DNA of 64,000 nucleotides from Porphyromonadaceae bacterium (GTDB taxonomy: Bacteria > Bacteroidota > Bacteroidia > Bacteroidales > Dysgonomonadaceae). The notes below the pieces were generated by a model, which worked only from the letters and a program-made list of their open reading frames with translations, searched no databases and was not told where the DNA came from. Of this stretch, positions 36,368 through 46,409 are shown piece after piece. Location of the stretch: contig JAJFTO010000016.1 in the NCBI GenBank assembly GCA_021372865.1, positions 124,001 through 188,000 on the forward strand, given 5' to 3'. The translations under genes were made by a program, and so were the position numbers. Each line of letters opens with the position of its first letter. Position 1 is the stretch's first letter.

Positions 36368-36826
36368 TTACAATGGGAATGAGTGGCTGAAAAGCCGTTC
36401 TTCAGCCAGTTTCTCATATTTTGTTTCCTTCCGCCCATAGTTGGCGAAAGGGTAAATGCTGATTCCTCCGCGCGGGGTGAAAATACCGGTTACCTCAATA
36501 TATTTGGGATCCATGAGCGCCACCAGATCTTTCATGATGATGTTTACACAATCCTCATGAAATGCACCATGGTTGCGAAAACTGAAGAGGTAAAGTTTGA
36601 GGCTCTTACTCTCCACCATCTTCACATCGGGAATGTAGTCGATGCGGATGGTGGCGAAGTCGGGCTGACCGGTGATGGGGCAGAGGCTTGTAAATTCAGG
36701 GCAGTCGAATGTGACCCAATAGTCGTTCCCCTGATGTTTGTTCACGAATGCTTCCAGCATCTCCGGTGCATAATCCTGTTTGTATGTTGTCTTGCCACCC
36801 AGGTGGCTGAGTCCTTCTTGTTGCAT
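36368..36826 (-). CDS. queF: NADPH-dependent preQ0 reductase
   Basis: 152 residues, the short single-domain form. Reduces the nitrile of 7-cyano-7-deazaguanine to preQ1 for queuosine synthesis. The active-site Cys49 and Asp56 are in [16 protein letters not shown], and the family motif [21 protein letters not shown] is intact. It follows queC by 14 bp on the same strand, so the two steps before and after preQ0 are co-expressed; queD and queE are not in the window. Confidence 0.96.
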   Translation of the reverse strand: MQQEGLSHLGGKTTYKQDYAPEMLEAFVNKHQGNDYWVTFDCPEFTSLCPITGQPDFATIRIDYIPDVKMVESKSLKLYLFSFRNHGAFHEDCVNIIMKDLVALMDPKYIEVTGIFTPRGGISIYPFANYGRKETKYEKLAEERLFSHSFPL

Positions 36827-36840
36827 GGCGTTTAATTATT

Positions 36841-37512
36841 TTATTTACAATTTCTTTCGGCAAGATACTCTTCCAGCCCTTTGTTCCGTAGAAGACAGGC
36901 TGGACATTCACCACAACCTTCCGCAGGAATACCATTATAGCAGGTGAGCGTTTCGTTTTTCACAATATCAAACACTCCCAGTTCATCGGCCAGCTGCCAC
37001 ACTTGTTTTTTATTGCGCCACATGAGGGGGGTGTGAATGACAAACTGCTTATCCATGGAGAGGTTCAACGTAGCGTTGGCAGAGCGGATGAAGGTGTCAC
37101 GGCAGTCGGGATAGCCACTGTAATCCGCCTCTGAAACTCCAGTAACCAGGTGGCGTATATCCTGCGCATAGGCAAGGGTTGCTGCAAAAGTCAGAAAAAG
37201 AAGATTTCTCCCCGGGACAAACGTGTTGGGATAGGAGTCGGATGGCTTTTCGCGATCCATTCGCATTGAGCTGTCAGTAAGCGAGTTGGGTGCCAAATGT
37301 GAAATGATGGTTGTGTCAAGTACCCTAAAAGGTACATCAGCCTGGGCTGCCAGCCGCCGTGCATTTTCCACCTCCTGCGAATGCCGTTGACCGTAGGAGA
37401 AGCAGAGGGCATGGGTGTGACGGAAATTTTGTTTGGCCCAGTAGAGGCAGGTGGTCGAATCCTGGCCTCCCGAGAAGAGTACGAGCGCATCCTGCGCTTT
37501 ATATTCATTCAT
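36841..37512 (-). CDS. queC: 7-cyano-7-deazaguanine (preQ0) synthase
   Basis: 223 residues from the Met at 37512; six further codons are open upstream. The ATP-PPi loop is [17 protein letters not shown], and the C-terminal zinc site is seen in the Cys-rich [14 protein letters not shown]. Turns 7-carboxy-7-deazaguanine and ammonia into preQ0. Its product is the substrate of the neighbouring QueF. Confidence 0.96.
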   Translation of the reverse strand: MNEYKAQDALVLFSGGQDSTTCLYWAKQNFRHTHALCFSYGQRHSQEVENARRLAAQADVPFRVLDTTIISHLAPNSLTDSSMRMDREKPSDSYPNTFVPGRNLLFLTFAATLAYAQDIRHLVTGVSEADYSGYPDCRDTFIRSANATLNLSMDKQFVIHTPLMWRNKKQVWQLADELGVFDIVKNETLTCYNGIPAEGCGECPACLLRNKGLEEYLAERNCK

Positions 37513-37708
37513 TTTTTGTTGTTTAAACATTACTTTTCACCTGCAAAATTAGCTTTTTTCCTGCAGTTATTCAACTGTTTCTGTGAGACAAAAAAAGAGA
37601 ACCACCTTGAACATGTTTTTATCCCTTTTGTTATAAATGCATACATCATCTGTAAATCACCTAAATTTTTACGATGCAAGTGGTTTAAAAACGCATGACT
37701 TTGTAAAC

Positions 37709-37764
37709 GTAACCAAAATGTAACATTTTTGTAACTGGAATGTAACATTCATGTCGTACTTTTG
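37709..37764 (+). promoter_or_regulatory. pstS promoter with Pho-box-like 11-bp repeats
   Basis: GTAAC occurs at 37709, 37720, 37731 and 37742, exactly 11 bp apart; three copies read TGTAAC. A TACTTTTG -7 box follows at 37757-37764, and the third repeat lies where the -33 box should be. PhoB sites in other bacteria are direct repeats of 11-bp period that replace the -35 box, so this is most likely the binding array of the PhoB encoded downstream. Confidence 0.7.
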
Positions 37765-37804
37765 CATATGAAATCTGAAAAAAGTACATTTAGATTTATT
37801 ATAA

Positions 37805-38914
37805 ATGCGACACTTTTTGCTGTGCTTCCTTTTATCAGTATTGGTTTTATCATGTAGCAACAGTTCCTCCAACTCTGGAGAGAGTAGTACCGTTACATCC
37901 ATTTCAGGTGCAGGAGCCACCTTCCCCTATCCTTATTACAACATTGTGTTCCGTGATTATATGCGTCAGCAAGGAAATATCACGGTGAACTACGGTGCCA
38001 TAGGCAGCGGCGGTGGAATCAGAAGTCTTCGCGACCGTTCGGTAGACTTTGGCGCGAGCGATGCTTTTCTCAACGAGAAAGAAATTGCATCGATGAACGG
38101 AGAGGTAATCCATATAGCCACCTGCCTCGGCGGAGTGGTGATGGCTTATACCCTGAAGGGTGTAGACAGTCTCCGCTTAACGGGACCGCTGATTGCTGAT
38201 ATATATCTCGGAAAAATAAAAAAATGGAACGATCCCCGTCTTGTGGCGGAAAATCCTGCAATAAAGTTGCCCGATCTGGATATTACTCCGGTTTATCGCT
38301 CCGACGGGAGTGGCACAACCTACAATTTTTCTGATTATCTTTGCGTGGTAAGTCCCGAGTGGAAAGAGATCATGGGCAAAGGCAAGGCCCTGAAGTGGGA
38401 GGCCGGTATTGCCGCGAAAGGCAATCCTGGTGTAGCAGGGATCGTTCAACAAACCGAAGGAGCCATTGGCTATATTGGTTCTGAATATGCACTCACCCTG
38501 AAGCTGCCCACAGCAAAATTAAAAAACCGTGCCGGAAGGTACGTGGATGCCACACTGGAGAGCATCTCAGCCGCTGCGAATGTGGAGCTGCCGGACGACA
38601 TGCGGGCTACGATTACCGACTCCGGTGACCCCAATGCTTATCCCATGAGCCTCTTCACGTGGATACTTGTTTACAGAGACCAGAAATATGATAACCGTAC
38701 GGTAGAGGACGCTTCACAACTGGTGGACTTGCTGCAGTATGTTATCAGCCCCAATGGACAAAAAGTGGCGGCACAGATCAATTATGCACCACTGCCTCCG
38801 CAGGCGCTGGAAAAAAACAGGCAACTCATCAGCAAAATAAACTACGGCGGAGCTGCGATCGTATCCGGAAACCTTTCTGAGGCTACCGACAGTACAAATA
38901 CCGTTTTGAAATGA
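37805..38914 (+). CDS. pstS: Phosphate ABC transporter, substrate-binding lipoprotein
   Basis: 369 residues, lipobox LVLSC (Cys17). The PstS fold is recognisable from ISGAGATFPYPYYNIVF, the GSGGGIRSLRDRSVDFGASDAFL phosphate loop and PVYRSDGSGTTYNFSDYL. It captures phosphate in the periplasm for PstCAB. It is the first gene of pstS-C-A-B-phoU-phoB-phoR; pstC starts 10 bp after its stop. A Pho-box-like array lies upstream, so strong induction under phosphate limitation is expected. Confidence 0.96.
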   Translation: MRHFLLCFLLSVLVLSCSNSSSNSGESSTVTSISGAGATFPYPYYNIVFRDYMRQQGNITVNYGAIGSGGGIRSLRDRSVDFGASDAFLNEKEIASMNGEVIHIATCLGGVVMAYTLKGVDSLRLTGPLIADIYLGKIKKWNDPRLVAENPAIKLPDLDITPVYRSDGSGTTYNFSDYLCVVSPEWKEIMGKGKALKWEAGIAAKGNPGVAGIVQQTEGAIGYIGSEYALTLKLPTAKLKNRAGRYVDATLESISAAANVELPDDMRATITDSGDPNAYPMSLFTWILVYRDQKYDNRTVEDASQLVDLLQYVISPNGQKVAAQINYAPLPPQALEKNRQLISKINYGGAAIVSGNLSEATDSTNTVLK

Positions 38915-38924
38915 ATAACAAAAT

Positions 38925-39782
38925 ATGAAGGATAAGATTTTCCGATTATTCCTTTTTGTTGCAGCACTGCTCGTGCTGGTGTTGGCGGCAGCCATCGTCT
39001 ACGCGCTGGTGAGTCGTTCCTCCGAAGCATTTCAGGAATATGGAATCCTGGAATTTATGACCAATGCGGAGTGGGATCCCCGGTCGGCTACAGAAGAATA
39101 TGGTGCCTTGTCATTTATTTTGGGTACACTTTATACAGCCTTCTTTGCACTGCTGCTTTGTATTCCTTTTGCATTGTCTGTGGCTCTGTTTAACGGTGTT
39201 TATTTTAAAGAGAAAAAAATAGCGGGTGTGGTTAGGTCGGTCGTCGACTTGCTTGCCGGCATTCCATCTATTGTATATGGCCTTTGGGGGTTTTATACGG
39301 TACGGCCGCTTGTCATCGATCTGGGTGTAAATGCGCAGGGATTTGGTATCTTTCTCTCTTCAATTGTGTTGGCCATCATGATCATCCCCTATGCTTCATC
39401 ACTCAGTTCCGAATTTCTTTCCATGGTACCCAACAATCTTAAGGAAGGAGCTTACAGTCTGGGAGCCACCCGGTTTGAGGTTGTGCAGCATGTCAGCATG
39501 CCCATGGCGTCTTCCGGCATTGTGGCATCCTTCATACTTGCTCTTGGGCGTGCCCTGGGTGAGACCATGGCGGTGACCATGCTCATAGGCAATACAAATC
39601 GTATACCCCATGGTTTGCGTGACACCGGCAACACCATGGCGAGTGTGATAGCGAACCAGTTTGGTGAGGCCGACGGGCTCAAACTCAGTGCACTGATTGC
39701 CATAGGGCTGTTGTTGTTTATCATTACTGCGGTTATCAATCTGATCGCGAAACTTGTCATGAAAAAATTATCACACGCATGA
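38925..39782 (+). CDS. pstC: Phosphate ABC transporter permease PstC
   Basis: 285 residues, six membrane helices. The permease signature SLGATRFEVVQHVSMPMASSGIVASFILALGRALGETMAV (EAA loop) is clear, as is DLLAGIPSIVYGLWGF. Forms the channel with PstA. Overlaps pstA by 4 bp, a sign of coupled translation. Confidence 0.95.
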   Translation: MKDKIFRLFLFVAALLVLVLAAAIVYALVSRSSEAFQEYGILEFMTNAEWDPRSATEEYGALSFILGTLYTAFFALLLCIPFALSVALFNGVYFKEKKIAGVVRSVVDLLAGIPSIVYGLWGFYTVRPLVIDLGVNAQGFGIFLSSIVLAIMIIPYASSLSSEFLSMVPNNLKEGAYSLGATRFEVVQHVSMPMASSGIVASFILALGRALGETMAVTMLIGNTNRIPHGLRDTGNTMASVIANQFGEADGLKLSALIAIGLLLFIITAVINLIAKLVMKKLSHA

Positions 39783-40654
39783 GTCAGGATAAACCCATTT
39801 CATTCACCTCGCGGAGAGCGAAAGACAAAACGGCTTATATTCTCGTTTGTATTTTTTCTTTCCTGGCCATGGTGCCTCTTTTCTTTATTCTGTGGGATGT
39901 TGTTTCAAAGGGATACAAAAATTTCAACCTGCGTCTTTTCACGGAGGTGACCCCCTCATCGGTAGATGCGCTGATGGCCCGTATGAACGGAGATCCTATT
40001 CCTGGGGGAATTCTGAATGGAATCACAGGTTCTCTTCTTATTGTGGGTCTTGCTATTCTGATTTCTATCCCGTTGGGGCTTTCCATCGGCATTTACCTGT
40101 CGGAACACAGGGGGAAGAGGTTTGCCGGTACGATCAGCTATCTTACCGACTTGTTACAGGGGATGCCTTCTATTGTGATCGGCATTATTGCTTATGCATG
40201 GGTAGTGAAACCTCTGGGTGGTTATTCGGCACTGGCGGGCAGCGTGGCGCTGGCCATCATGATGCTCCCCATGATTGTACGTTCCACCGAAGAGACCATG
40301 AACATGCTCCCAACTTCCTACAAGGAGGCAGGTCTTGCTTTGGGATCATCATATACCAACGTGGTATTTAAAATTTTACTACCTTCGGGCTTTGGAGGAA
40401 TTTTCACAGGCATCCTTCTGGCCATATCGAGGGTGATGGGTGAGACGGCCCCCCTGATGCTTACAGCATTGGGGGCATCTGTGGTGAACTGGAAGCTCAT
40501 GGAACCTACCAGTGCCATCCCGCTGCTGATATGGGATTTTTACAATGATCCCAATCTGGTAGATCTGATATGGTCCTCGTCGTTGTTATTATTAATCGTC
40601 ATATTCCTGTTAAACTGGGTCGCCAAAATTGTAGCTCGTAAATGGAAAGTATAA
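39779..40654 (+). CDS. pstA: Phosphate ABC transporter permease PstA
   Basis: 291 residues with six membrane helices. Shows [20 protein letters not shown] and the EAA loop [40 protein letters not shown]. Partner of PstC in the inner membrane. Overlaps the following pstB start by 13 bp. Confidence 0.95.
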   Translation: MSQDKPISFTSRRAKDKTAYILVCIFSFLAMVPLFFILWDVVSKGYKNFNLRLFTEVTPSSVDALMARMNGDPIPGGILNGITGSLLIVGLAILISIPLGLSIGIYLSEHRGKRFAGTISYLTDLLQGMPSIVIGIIAYAWVVKPLGGYSALAGSVALAIMMLPMIVRSTEETMNMLPTSYKEAGLALGSSYTNVVFKILLPSGFGGIFTGILLAISRVMGETAPLMLTALGASVVNWKLMEPTSAIPLLIWDFYNDPNLVDLIWSSSLLLLIVIFLLNWVAKIVARKWKV

Positions 40655-41427
40655 AAATTACAAACAATAAAAAAGCAATTCTACAGTTAAAAGATTTATC
40701 GGTATCTTACACACCCGGCAAGTATGCTGTAAAGAAAGTTTCTACCGATATATATCCCAACACAATTACCGCCATCATGGGACCTTCCGGTTGTGGTAAA
40801 AGTACGCTGCTGCGTGCCATCAACCGCATGCATGATCTTTATGCCAATATCAGTACTACCGGTGAGATCATTCTCAAAGGAAAGAATGTACTTGAAATGG
40901 ATCCCATGGAGGTGCGGCGCATGGCAGGAATGGTGTTTCAACAACCCAATCCCTTTCCTACAATGAGCATCTACGACAATGTGCTGGCAGGTTATTCTCT
41001 TAACAGCATACGTCTTCACAAAAAAGAAAAAGATGAAATTGTGGAGCAAAGTCTCAGGAGTGTGGCTTTGTGGGATGAAGTAAAAGATGTGATGAACAAG
41101 CGTGGATCGTTTTTATCCGGTGGGCAGCAGCAACGTCTCTGTATTGCCCGTACACTGGCATTGAAACCTGAGTTGTTGCTGATGGATGAGCCCACGTCGG
41201 CACTCGACCCGATATCGACAAATAAAATCGAGGAATTATTGCTGGAATTAAAACAAAAGTTCACCATTATTATTGTCACCCACAACATGTCACAGGCAGC
41301 GCGCATATCAGACAACTCCATGTTCATGTATCTGGGCGAACTGGTAGAACATGGCAACACCACGCAGATGTTCACCAAGCCGCAGCAAAAACGTACAGAG
41401 GAGTATCTCACGGGGGTATTTGGATAA
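40642..41427 (+). CDS. pstB: Phosphate ABC transporter ATPase PstB
   Basis: 261 residues. Walker A is [20 protein letters not shown], the signature is [35 protein letters not shown], and the switch His is in [15 protein letters not shown]. Powers uptake through PstCA. The start at 40642 lies inside pstA; 133 bp without features separate it from phoU. Confidence 0.97.
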   Translation: MESIKITNNKKAILQLKDLSVSYTPGKYAVKKVSTDIYPNTITAIMGPSGCGKSTLLRAINRMHDLYANISTTGEIILKGKNVLEMDPMEVRRMAGMVFQQPNPFPTMSIYDNVLAGYSLNSIRLHKKEKDEIVEQSLRSVALWDEVKDVMNKRGSFLSGGQQQRLCIARTLALKPELLLMDEPTSALDPISTNKIEELLLELKQKFTIIIVTHNMSQAARISDNSMFMYLGELVEHGNTTQMFTKPQQKRTEEYLTGVFG

Positions 41428-41560
41428 CAGCGGTCAGCTATCAGCAGAAGCTGGTAAGGTGACAAGTAACAGGAAATGAAAACAAGTTGACGGGAGTCAT
41501 GAAAGCCCGTAGCGTAACAATAGATTTACAAATAAGAATTTCAATTTAATCAATCTTAAA

Positions 41561-42286
41561 ATGGACACACAGAACGAAAATAGAGAATCTACTCCCACAC
41601 TTGGGATCAAAGATAAATATCTGGATCAGTTACACAGCGATTTCCAACTGCTGTCAGAGATTGTGCTGACCCAGATCTCACTGGCTTCATCCTTGTTGCA
41701 TCAGAAACCCGACGAGCAAGTTCTGCTCGAACTGAAACGCAACGAGAAGATAATAAACTCTCTGGATATCACGATCAAAGAGAAAGTCATAAACGCGATC
41801 ATGCTCTTTACGCCAAGGGCGTCGGATCTGCGACGGCTGATGGCCTATCACGACATGACAATCTCCATGGAGCGGGTGGGAGACCTGATTGAGAACATCA
41901 CGCATTTGATCGGCGAAATAGACTTTACACTGGATGGTTTCGAAAATTACAAGAAACTGCTCGATAAGATGTTTTCAAAGAGTGGGAAGATGATTAAAAA
42001 TGCGGTATTTTCTTTTGCAGGTGTCAGCAATGAAATGGCGTACGAAACCATTCAAATGGATGATAAAGTGGATAAACTGGACAAGAAGATTGAACGAAAA
42101 CTGGCCGAAGGATTTGCAAACGTGACACACACCAGCCAGTCTCTTGTCAACATTATGAACATCAATAGCATATCTTATTATCTTGAGCGGATCGGAGACA
42201 AAGCAGTTGACATTGCCGAGTCGGCCGTCTACCTGATTGAAGGCAAAGACATCCGGCATACCAAACTTCCGAACCCCGAAACATAA
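41561..42286 (+). CDS. phoU: Phosphate signalling regulator PhoU
   Basis: 241 residues, all helical, with two repeated three-helix bundles; the metal-binding style segments are RRLMAYHDMTISMERVGDLIENI and, in the second repeat, SISYYLERIGDKAVDIAESAVYLIEG. PhoU links the state of PstSCAB to the PhoR kinase and holds the response off when phosphate is plentiful. It lies between pstB and phoB. Confidence 0.94.
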   Translation: MDTQNENRESTPTLGIKDKYLDQLHSDFQLLSEIVLTQISLASSLLHQKPDEQVLLELKRNEKIINSLDITIKEKVINAIMLFTPRASDLRRLMAYHDMTISMERVGDLIENITHLIGEIDFTLDGFENYKKLLDKMFSKSGKMIKNAVFSFAGVSNEMAYETIQMDDKVDKLDKKIERKLAEGFANVTHTSQSLVNIMNINSISYYLERIGDKAVDIAESAVYLIEGKDIRHTKLPNPET

Positions 42287-42308
42287 TTTCTGATAACAGA
42301 ATTTATAC

Positions 42309-42316
42309 TATTTTTG
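42309..42316 (+). promoter_or_regulatory. Internal promoter directly before phoB
   Basis: TATTTTTG fits TAnnTTTG; TTTC at 42287-42290 may be its -33 box (18-bp spacing). The box ends only 6 bp before the phoB ATG, so a transcript from here would start at or next to the start codon. Confidence 0.55.
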
Positions 42317-42322
42317 TACGTT

Positions 42323-43015
42323 ATGGAAGAAAGAATCTTAGTTGTCGACGACGAGAAAGACATTTGCGACATTCTACAGTTTAATCTGGAAAATGAAGGA
42401 TATATCGTGGACGTGGCTACATCGGGCGAGGAGGCTTTACAAAAAATAACCGATGTGCACCAGCTCATCATCCTTGATGTAATGATGGGTGGTATCTCCG
42501 GCTTCAAGACAGCTGAGAGGTTGCGAAAAAATGAAAATTACATTCCCATCATTTTTCTCACCGCCAAGAATACCGAGAATGACATGCTTACGGGTTTCTC
42601 GCTGGGGGGCGACGATTATATCTCGAAGCCTTTTTCGGTGAAGGAGGTGCTGGCACGAGTGAAGGCTTTGCTGAAGCGCACTTCACTCATCAGGATGCCT
42701 GCTGAAACAAGATGGTCCTACAAAGGGCTAGTCATTGACATCCCCACCCAGCGGGTGACCATTGACGATAACGAGATATCGCTGACCAAGAAAGAGTTCG
42801 AGATCCTCTCTCTCATGGCGCAGGCGTCGCCCAATGTGCTTACTCGCTCTGAAATACTCAACAGCGTGTGGGGAGATAATGAGTTTGTGCTCGACAGGAC
42901 GGTGGATGTACATATCACCCGTCTGCGAAAAAAACTGAAAGAATATGCCAATATTATTGTGAATCGTTCAGGTTTTGGTTATTACCTGAACATAGAACCC
43001 AAAAAGGAAGAATGA
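42323..43015 (+). CDS. phoB: PhoB-like response regulator (OmpR family)
   Basis: 230 residues from the ATG at 42323; an in-frame TTG three codons upstream lies inside the promoter box. Receiver domain with DDEKD and Asp52 (LIILDVMMGG), Lys near YISKPFS, then a winged helix (LTKKEFEILSLMAQASPNVLTRSEI...DRTVDVHITRLRKKL). Activates phosphate-starvation genes when phosphorylated by the PhoR encoded next; the two genes overlap by 4 bp. Assignment to Pho rests on motif class and on the pst-phoU context. Confidence 0.92.
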   Translation: MEERILVVDDEKDICDILQFNLENEGYIVDVATSGEEALQKITDVHQLIILDVMMGGISGFKTAERLRKNENYIPIIFLTAKNTENDMLTGFSLGGDDYISKPFSVKEVLARVKALLKRTSLIRMPAETRWSYKGLVIDIPTQRVTIDDNEISLTKKEFEILSLMAQASPNVLTRSEILNSVWGDNEFVLDRTVDVHITRLRKKLKEYANIIVNRSGFGYYLNIEPKKEE

Positions 43016-44760
43016 AAAGAAGAATCACTTTCAGGGCACGTATCCTGATCATATTTTCACTTGTCATTGCCGCATTTACGGCCGGCATTATCCTCTTTGA
43101 ACAGCAGCAAATCAAGAATGAACGTACCGAAAGTCTGAAACGTACGCTGGAAAACAATGCCGACATAATCCATAAATATCTTGCAATCAACGGAATTGCG
43201 ATTGCAGAGAGCGGAACCCTCATGGAAGAGCTGATGAAATACATGCAGCCCGAATTGAGGGTAACCCTTCTCGACTGGCAGGGAAACGTGATTTTTGATA
43301 ACCGGGCAGACGCGAGTAAGATGGAAAATCATTTGAAACGGCCTGAAGTACAAAAAAGTATTGGCTTTGGCATAGGTACGAATGTGCGACTCTCCCAAAC
43401 CAACAATGTGAAATATCTTTATCTGGCAAAAAACTATGATGAGAAATATTTTATCCGCCTGGCCGTACCCTATGACGTGAAGCTTCAGTCGTTTATCAAC
43501 TCGGGAAACTCATTCGCTTACTTCATTCTCCTTTTTTTCGCGGTGTGCGTACTGATGATGTTCTATTTTGCCAATCGTTTTTCCAAATCGATGAAGGAGC
43601 TTCGTGAGTTCTCACTGAGTGTGAAGAATGGCCTGCCTGTACCTTCCTCCTTCCAGTTTGCAGACGATGAGGTGGGGGAGGTTAGCGCCGACATTGTTGA
43701 AAATTACAATCTGCTGCAGGAGAACCGTCGTAAGCTTGCCGCCGAACGGGAGAAGCTGTTGCAGCATTTTCAATTTTCCGAAGAGGGCATTGCCATTTTT
43801 TCAAATGATCGCCAGCAGGTGTACGCCAACTCCCATTTTTTGCAGTTTCTGAATGTGATTCTCGATAAACCAACCCTCGAAACAGAACACCTTTTTTCTG
43901 ATCCCAACTTCGCGGAAGTGGTGCATTTTCTTGATGAACATCTTCAAAATGAGAATATATTTTCCAAACGGATCGACAGAAGCGGAAAACAATTCAACGT
44001 GCGGGTAATAATATTCGACGACCGAAGTTTCGAGCTTTACATCGGAGACATTACCAAATCGGAAAAGACCAGGCTCCTCAAGCAGGAGATGACCAACAAT
44101 ATCGCTCATGAGCTCCGTACGCCGGTGACAAGCATCCGAGGTTACCTGGAGACCATCCTGAGTATGTATCACGATGAGACGGACGAACGAATTCACAGCT
44201 TCCTCGACAGGGCTTACGCACAGACCATCCGCCTATCCGAACTGATTCAGGACATCAGTATGCTTACGAAGATTGAGGAGGCTGCTGACCGCTTCGAGCT
44301 TGAGCCTGTGGTGATGAAGGAATTATTGACAGAGTTGAAGGCCGACCTGGCTGATAACCTGAATGAAAAACAGGACACATTCACAGTCGATGTGGCGGAT
44401 TCGGTGGTGATTCAGGGTAGTAAAACCCTGTTGTACTCAATTTTCCGGAACCTTGCAGAGAATGCCATCTCCTATGCGGGAAAACAAATAGATATTGTTG
44501 TGCGTTGTTACAATGAAAACAGCGATACCTATTTCTTTGAATTTTACGATTCAGGTAGTGGGATAGAAGAGAAACACCTGGTACGTATTTTTGAGCGCTT
44601 TTATCGCGTGAACGAAGGGCGTACACGCATTACCGGCGGATCGGGCCTGGGACTCTCCATTGTTAAGAATGCCGTATTGTTTCACAAGGGAAGCATCATT
44701 GCCAAAAACCGTCCCGAAGGAGGTTTGTGGTTTTTAATGACCTTCCCAAAAACAAAATAA
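43012..44760 (+). CDS. phoR: PhoR-like sensor histidine kinase
   Basis: 582 residues. Membrane helices near 11-30 and 167-190 flank a periplasmic domain of about 135 residues; a HAMP/PAS-like linker follows (about 190-355). The H box is [22 protein letters not shown] with His366, and the ATPase domain has [22 protein letters not shown], and [15 protein letters not shown]. The large periplasmic part differs from E. coli PhoR, which has almost none, but PhoR of Gram-positives and Bacteroidota often has one. Senses phosphate status through Pst/PhoU. Confidence 0.9.
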   Translation: MKRRITFRARILIIFSLVIAAFTAGIILFEQQQIKNERTESLKRTLENNADIIHKYLAINGIAIAESGTLMEELMKYMQPELRVTLLDWQGNVIFDNRADASKMENHLKRPEVQKSIGFGIGTNVRLSQTNNVKYLYLAKNYDEKYFIRLAVPYDVKLQSFINSGNSFAYFILLFFAVCVLMMFYFANRFSKSMKELREFSLSVKNGLPVPSSFQFADDEVGEVSADIVENYNLLQENRRKLAAEREKLLQHFQFSEEGIAIFSNDRQQVYANSHFLQFLNVILDKPTLETEHLFSDPNFAEVVHFLDEHLQNENIFSKRIDRSGKQFNVRVIIFDDRSFELYIGDITKSEKTRLLKQEMTNNIAHELRTPVTSIRGYLETILSMYHDETDERIHSFLDRAYAQTIRLSELIQDISMLTKIEEAADRFELEPVVMKELLTELKADLADNLNEKQDTFTVDVADSVVIQGSKTLLYSIFRNLAENAISYAGKQIDIVVRCYNENSDTYFFEFYDSGSGIEEKHLVRIFERFYRVNEGRTRITGGSGLGLSIVKNAVLFHKGSIIAKNRPEGGLWFLMTFPKTK

Positions 44761-44764
44761 ACAC

Positions 44765-45607
44765 ATGAAGTACATCGGAGCTCATATCAGCGCCTCCGGC
44801 GGTGTAGAAAATGCACCCCTTAACGCACAAGCAATAGGAGCGAAAGCTTTTGCCTTTTTTACCAAAAACCAGCGTCAGTGGTTTGCTTCAGCATACACAA
44901 CACAAAATATCGATCTTTTTAAAGCACGCTGCGAAGAGTTTGGCTTTTCTCCTGATTATATTTTGCCGCACAGCAGTTATCTCATCAACCTGGGTAATCC
45001 GGGTGAGGAGGAAATAAAGAAATCACGACAGGCCTTCTTCGATGAAATGAACCGATGCGAACAACTGGGATTGAACAGACTCAACTTTCATCCCGGCAGC
45101 CACCTTAATCTGATTCCCGTGGATGAATGCCTCGACCGCATCGCCGAGTCAATCAATATGGCACTCGACCGGACAAACGGTGTGACCGCCGTGCTGGAGA
45201 ACACAGCAGGCCAGGGAAGCAATCTGGGACATACTTTTGAACAGTTGGCGTACATCATCGACAAGGTGGAAGATAAAAGTCGTGTGGGTGTTTGTCTGGA
45301 TACGGCACACACGTTGGCAGCCGGTTATGAAATAAGAATCCGCGACGCCTATGATGATACTTTCCGCCGGTTCGACGAGATAGTGGGATTCCGCTATCTC
45401 AGGGGCATGCACATCAACGACTCAAAGAAAGAGCTTTCAACACGGGTCGACCGGCACGATAGCATTGGCAAAGGGGTTATGAACCTTGACCTCTTCTCCT
45501 TTATTGTAAACGACCCCCGTTTTGACGATCTCCCGCTTATTCTGGAGACCCCCGATGAAACGCTCTGGGCTGAAGAGATACAGATGCTTTACGCGCTGAT
45601 TAAATAG
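44765..45607 (+). CDS. nfo: Endonuclease IV (AP endonuclease)
   Basis: 280 residues, standard length. Metal-binding motifs of the TIM-barrel family are in order: [46 protein letters not shown] and [22 protein letters not shown]. Cuts DNA 5' to abasic sites in base excision repair. It starts 4 bp after phoR, so it may be carried on the same transcript. Confidence 0.96.
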   Translation: MKYIGAHISASGGVENAPLNAQAIGAKAFAFFTKNQRQWFASAYTTQNIDLFKARCEEFGFSPDYILPHSSYLINLGNPGEEEIKKSRQAFFDEMNRCEQLGLNRLNFHPGSHLNLIPVDECLDRIAESINMALDRTNGVTAVLENTAGQGSNLGHTFEQLAYIIDKVEDKSRVGVCLDTAHTLAAGYEIRIRDAYDDTFRRFDEIVGFRYLRGMHINDSKKELSTRVDRHDSIGKGVMNLDLFSFIVNDPRFDDLPLILETPDETLWAEEIQMLYALIK

Positions 45608-45634
45608 ACGACTTTCGATACATTTTTCTCCAAA

Positions 45635-45678
45635 AAAAGGAGGATCATTCATTTTTTATGATGAATGATCCTCCTTTT
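45635..45678. terminator. Strong bidirectional terminator between nfo and tRNA-Arg
   Basis: An 18-bp perfect stem (AAAAGGAGGATCATTCAT and its complement) with an eight-base loop; A and T runs form part of the stem. Serves nfo from the left and the tRNA transcript from the right. Confidence 0.88.
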
Positions 45679-45681
45679 TAG

Positions 45682-45753
45682 TACACCCGGCGGGAATCGA
45701 ACCCGCATCGTCGGAACCGGAATCCGGTATTCTATCCATTGAACTACGGGTGC
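45682..45753 (-). tRNA. tRNA-Arg (anticodon CCG)
   Basis: A full cloverleaf can be drawn on the minus strand: acceptor GCACCCG/CGGGTGT (one G-U pair), T arm GCGGG-TTCGATT-CCCGC and anticodon loop TTCCGGT with CCG at 34-36. The first anticodon-stem pair is a C-A mismatch; the other four pairs hold. CCA is not encoded. It sits 12 bp after the stop of the DUF3256 gene and before a terminator, so it is probably processed from that mRNA. Confidence 0.93.
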
Positions 45754-45765
45754 ATGGATATGTCG

Positions 45766-46380
45766 TTATCTGAAAGAGGCATGACTCCACTTCAGTATCA
45801 CGGAATCACTTTTCAGCAAAGGTTTTAAATTTTGAATCTGTTCGTCGGTCAGCCGCTCTTTGTAGTGAAACTTTAGTGTTAAATCTGTTCCTGTTTCACT
45901 GAACGAAGCGGAGATCGGAGATATGTCCGGCAAAGATACAGCATATTTGTCATTTTTCGTTTTTTTTGGCGAAGAATTCAGAAAATATTCAACGGAAATA
46001 TCAGGCAGGAACAGTTTAGAGTCTAATTTTTTCCAATCAGATGTATAAAAAGAGAGATGGCTGTCGCACACGTTTGTACAAACAGTCCGTATGAGGCAGA
46101 CAATCACCGAGTCGTCCCTTACCGGCAGGAGTTTCAGTTGCAATGTCCCCACATCGGATGTTTTAAACTGCAGGTAATCGTCCGTGTGCACTACTTTTTC
46201 TATCTCTCCCAGTGAATAGGGAACCGTTGTTTTGTCCTTGTCTACCAGCAGCATGGTTTTATTTCCTTCCGAAATGCCAGGAAGAAGTTCGGCAGGGATC
46301 GACTTAAAAGTGTCTCCCACCTGTTGCGCATGGATGAAAGTGGATAAAAATAGAAAACAGAAAAGAGATAATTGCCGCAT
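45766..46380 (-). CDS. DUF3256 family exported protein
   Basis: 204 residues with a cleavable signal (about 1-18, ending IHAQ). The pattern DTFKSIPAELLPGISEGNKTMLLVD and the overall length match DUF3256, a Bacteroidales family of unknown function; the match is from memory of the family. A Cys pair in TVCTNVCDSHL could form a disulfide. It follows the fucosidase gene by 29 bp and precedes a tRNA gene. No enzyme motif is visible. Confidence 0.78.
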   Translation of the reverse strand: MRQLSLFCFLFLSTFIHAQQVGDTFKSIPAELLPGISEGNKTMLLVDKDKTTVPYSLGEIEKVVHTDDYLQFKTSDVGTLQLKLLPVRDDSVIVCLIRTVCTNVCDSHLSFYTSDWKKLDSKLFLPDISVEYFLNSSPKKTKNDKYAVSLPDISPISASFSETGTDLTLKFHYKERLTDEQIQNLKPLLKSDSVILKWSHASFR

Positions 46381-46409
46381 ATATTTGTTTATTTAGTAGT
46401 TGTCCTGTG

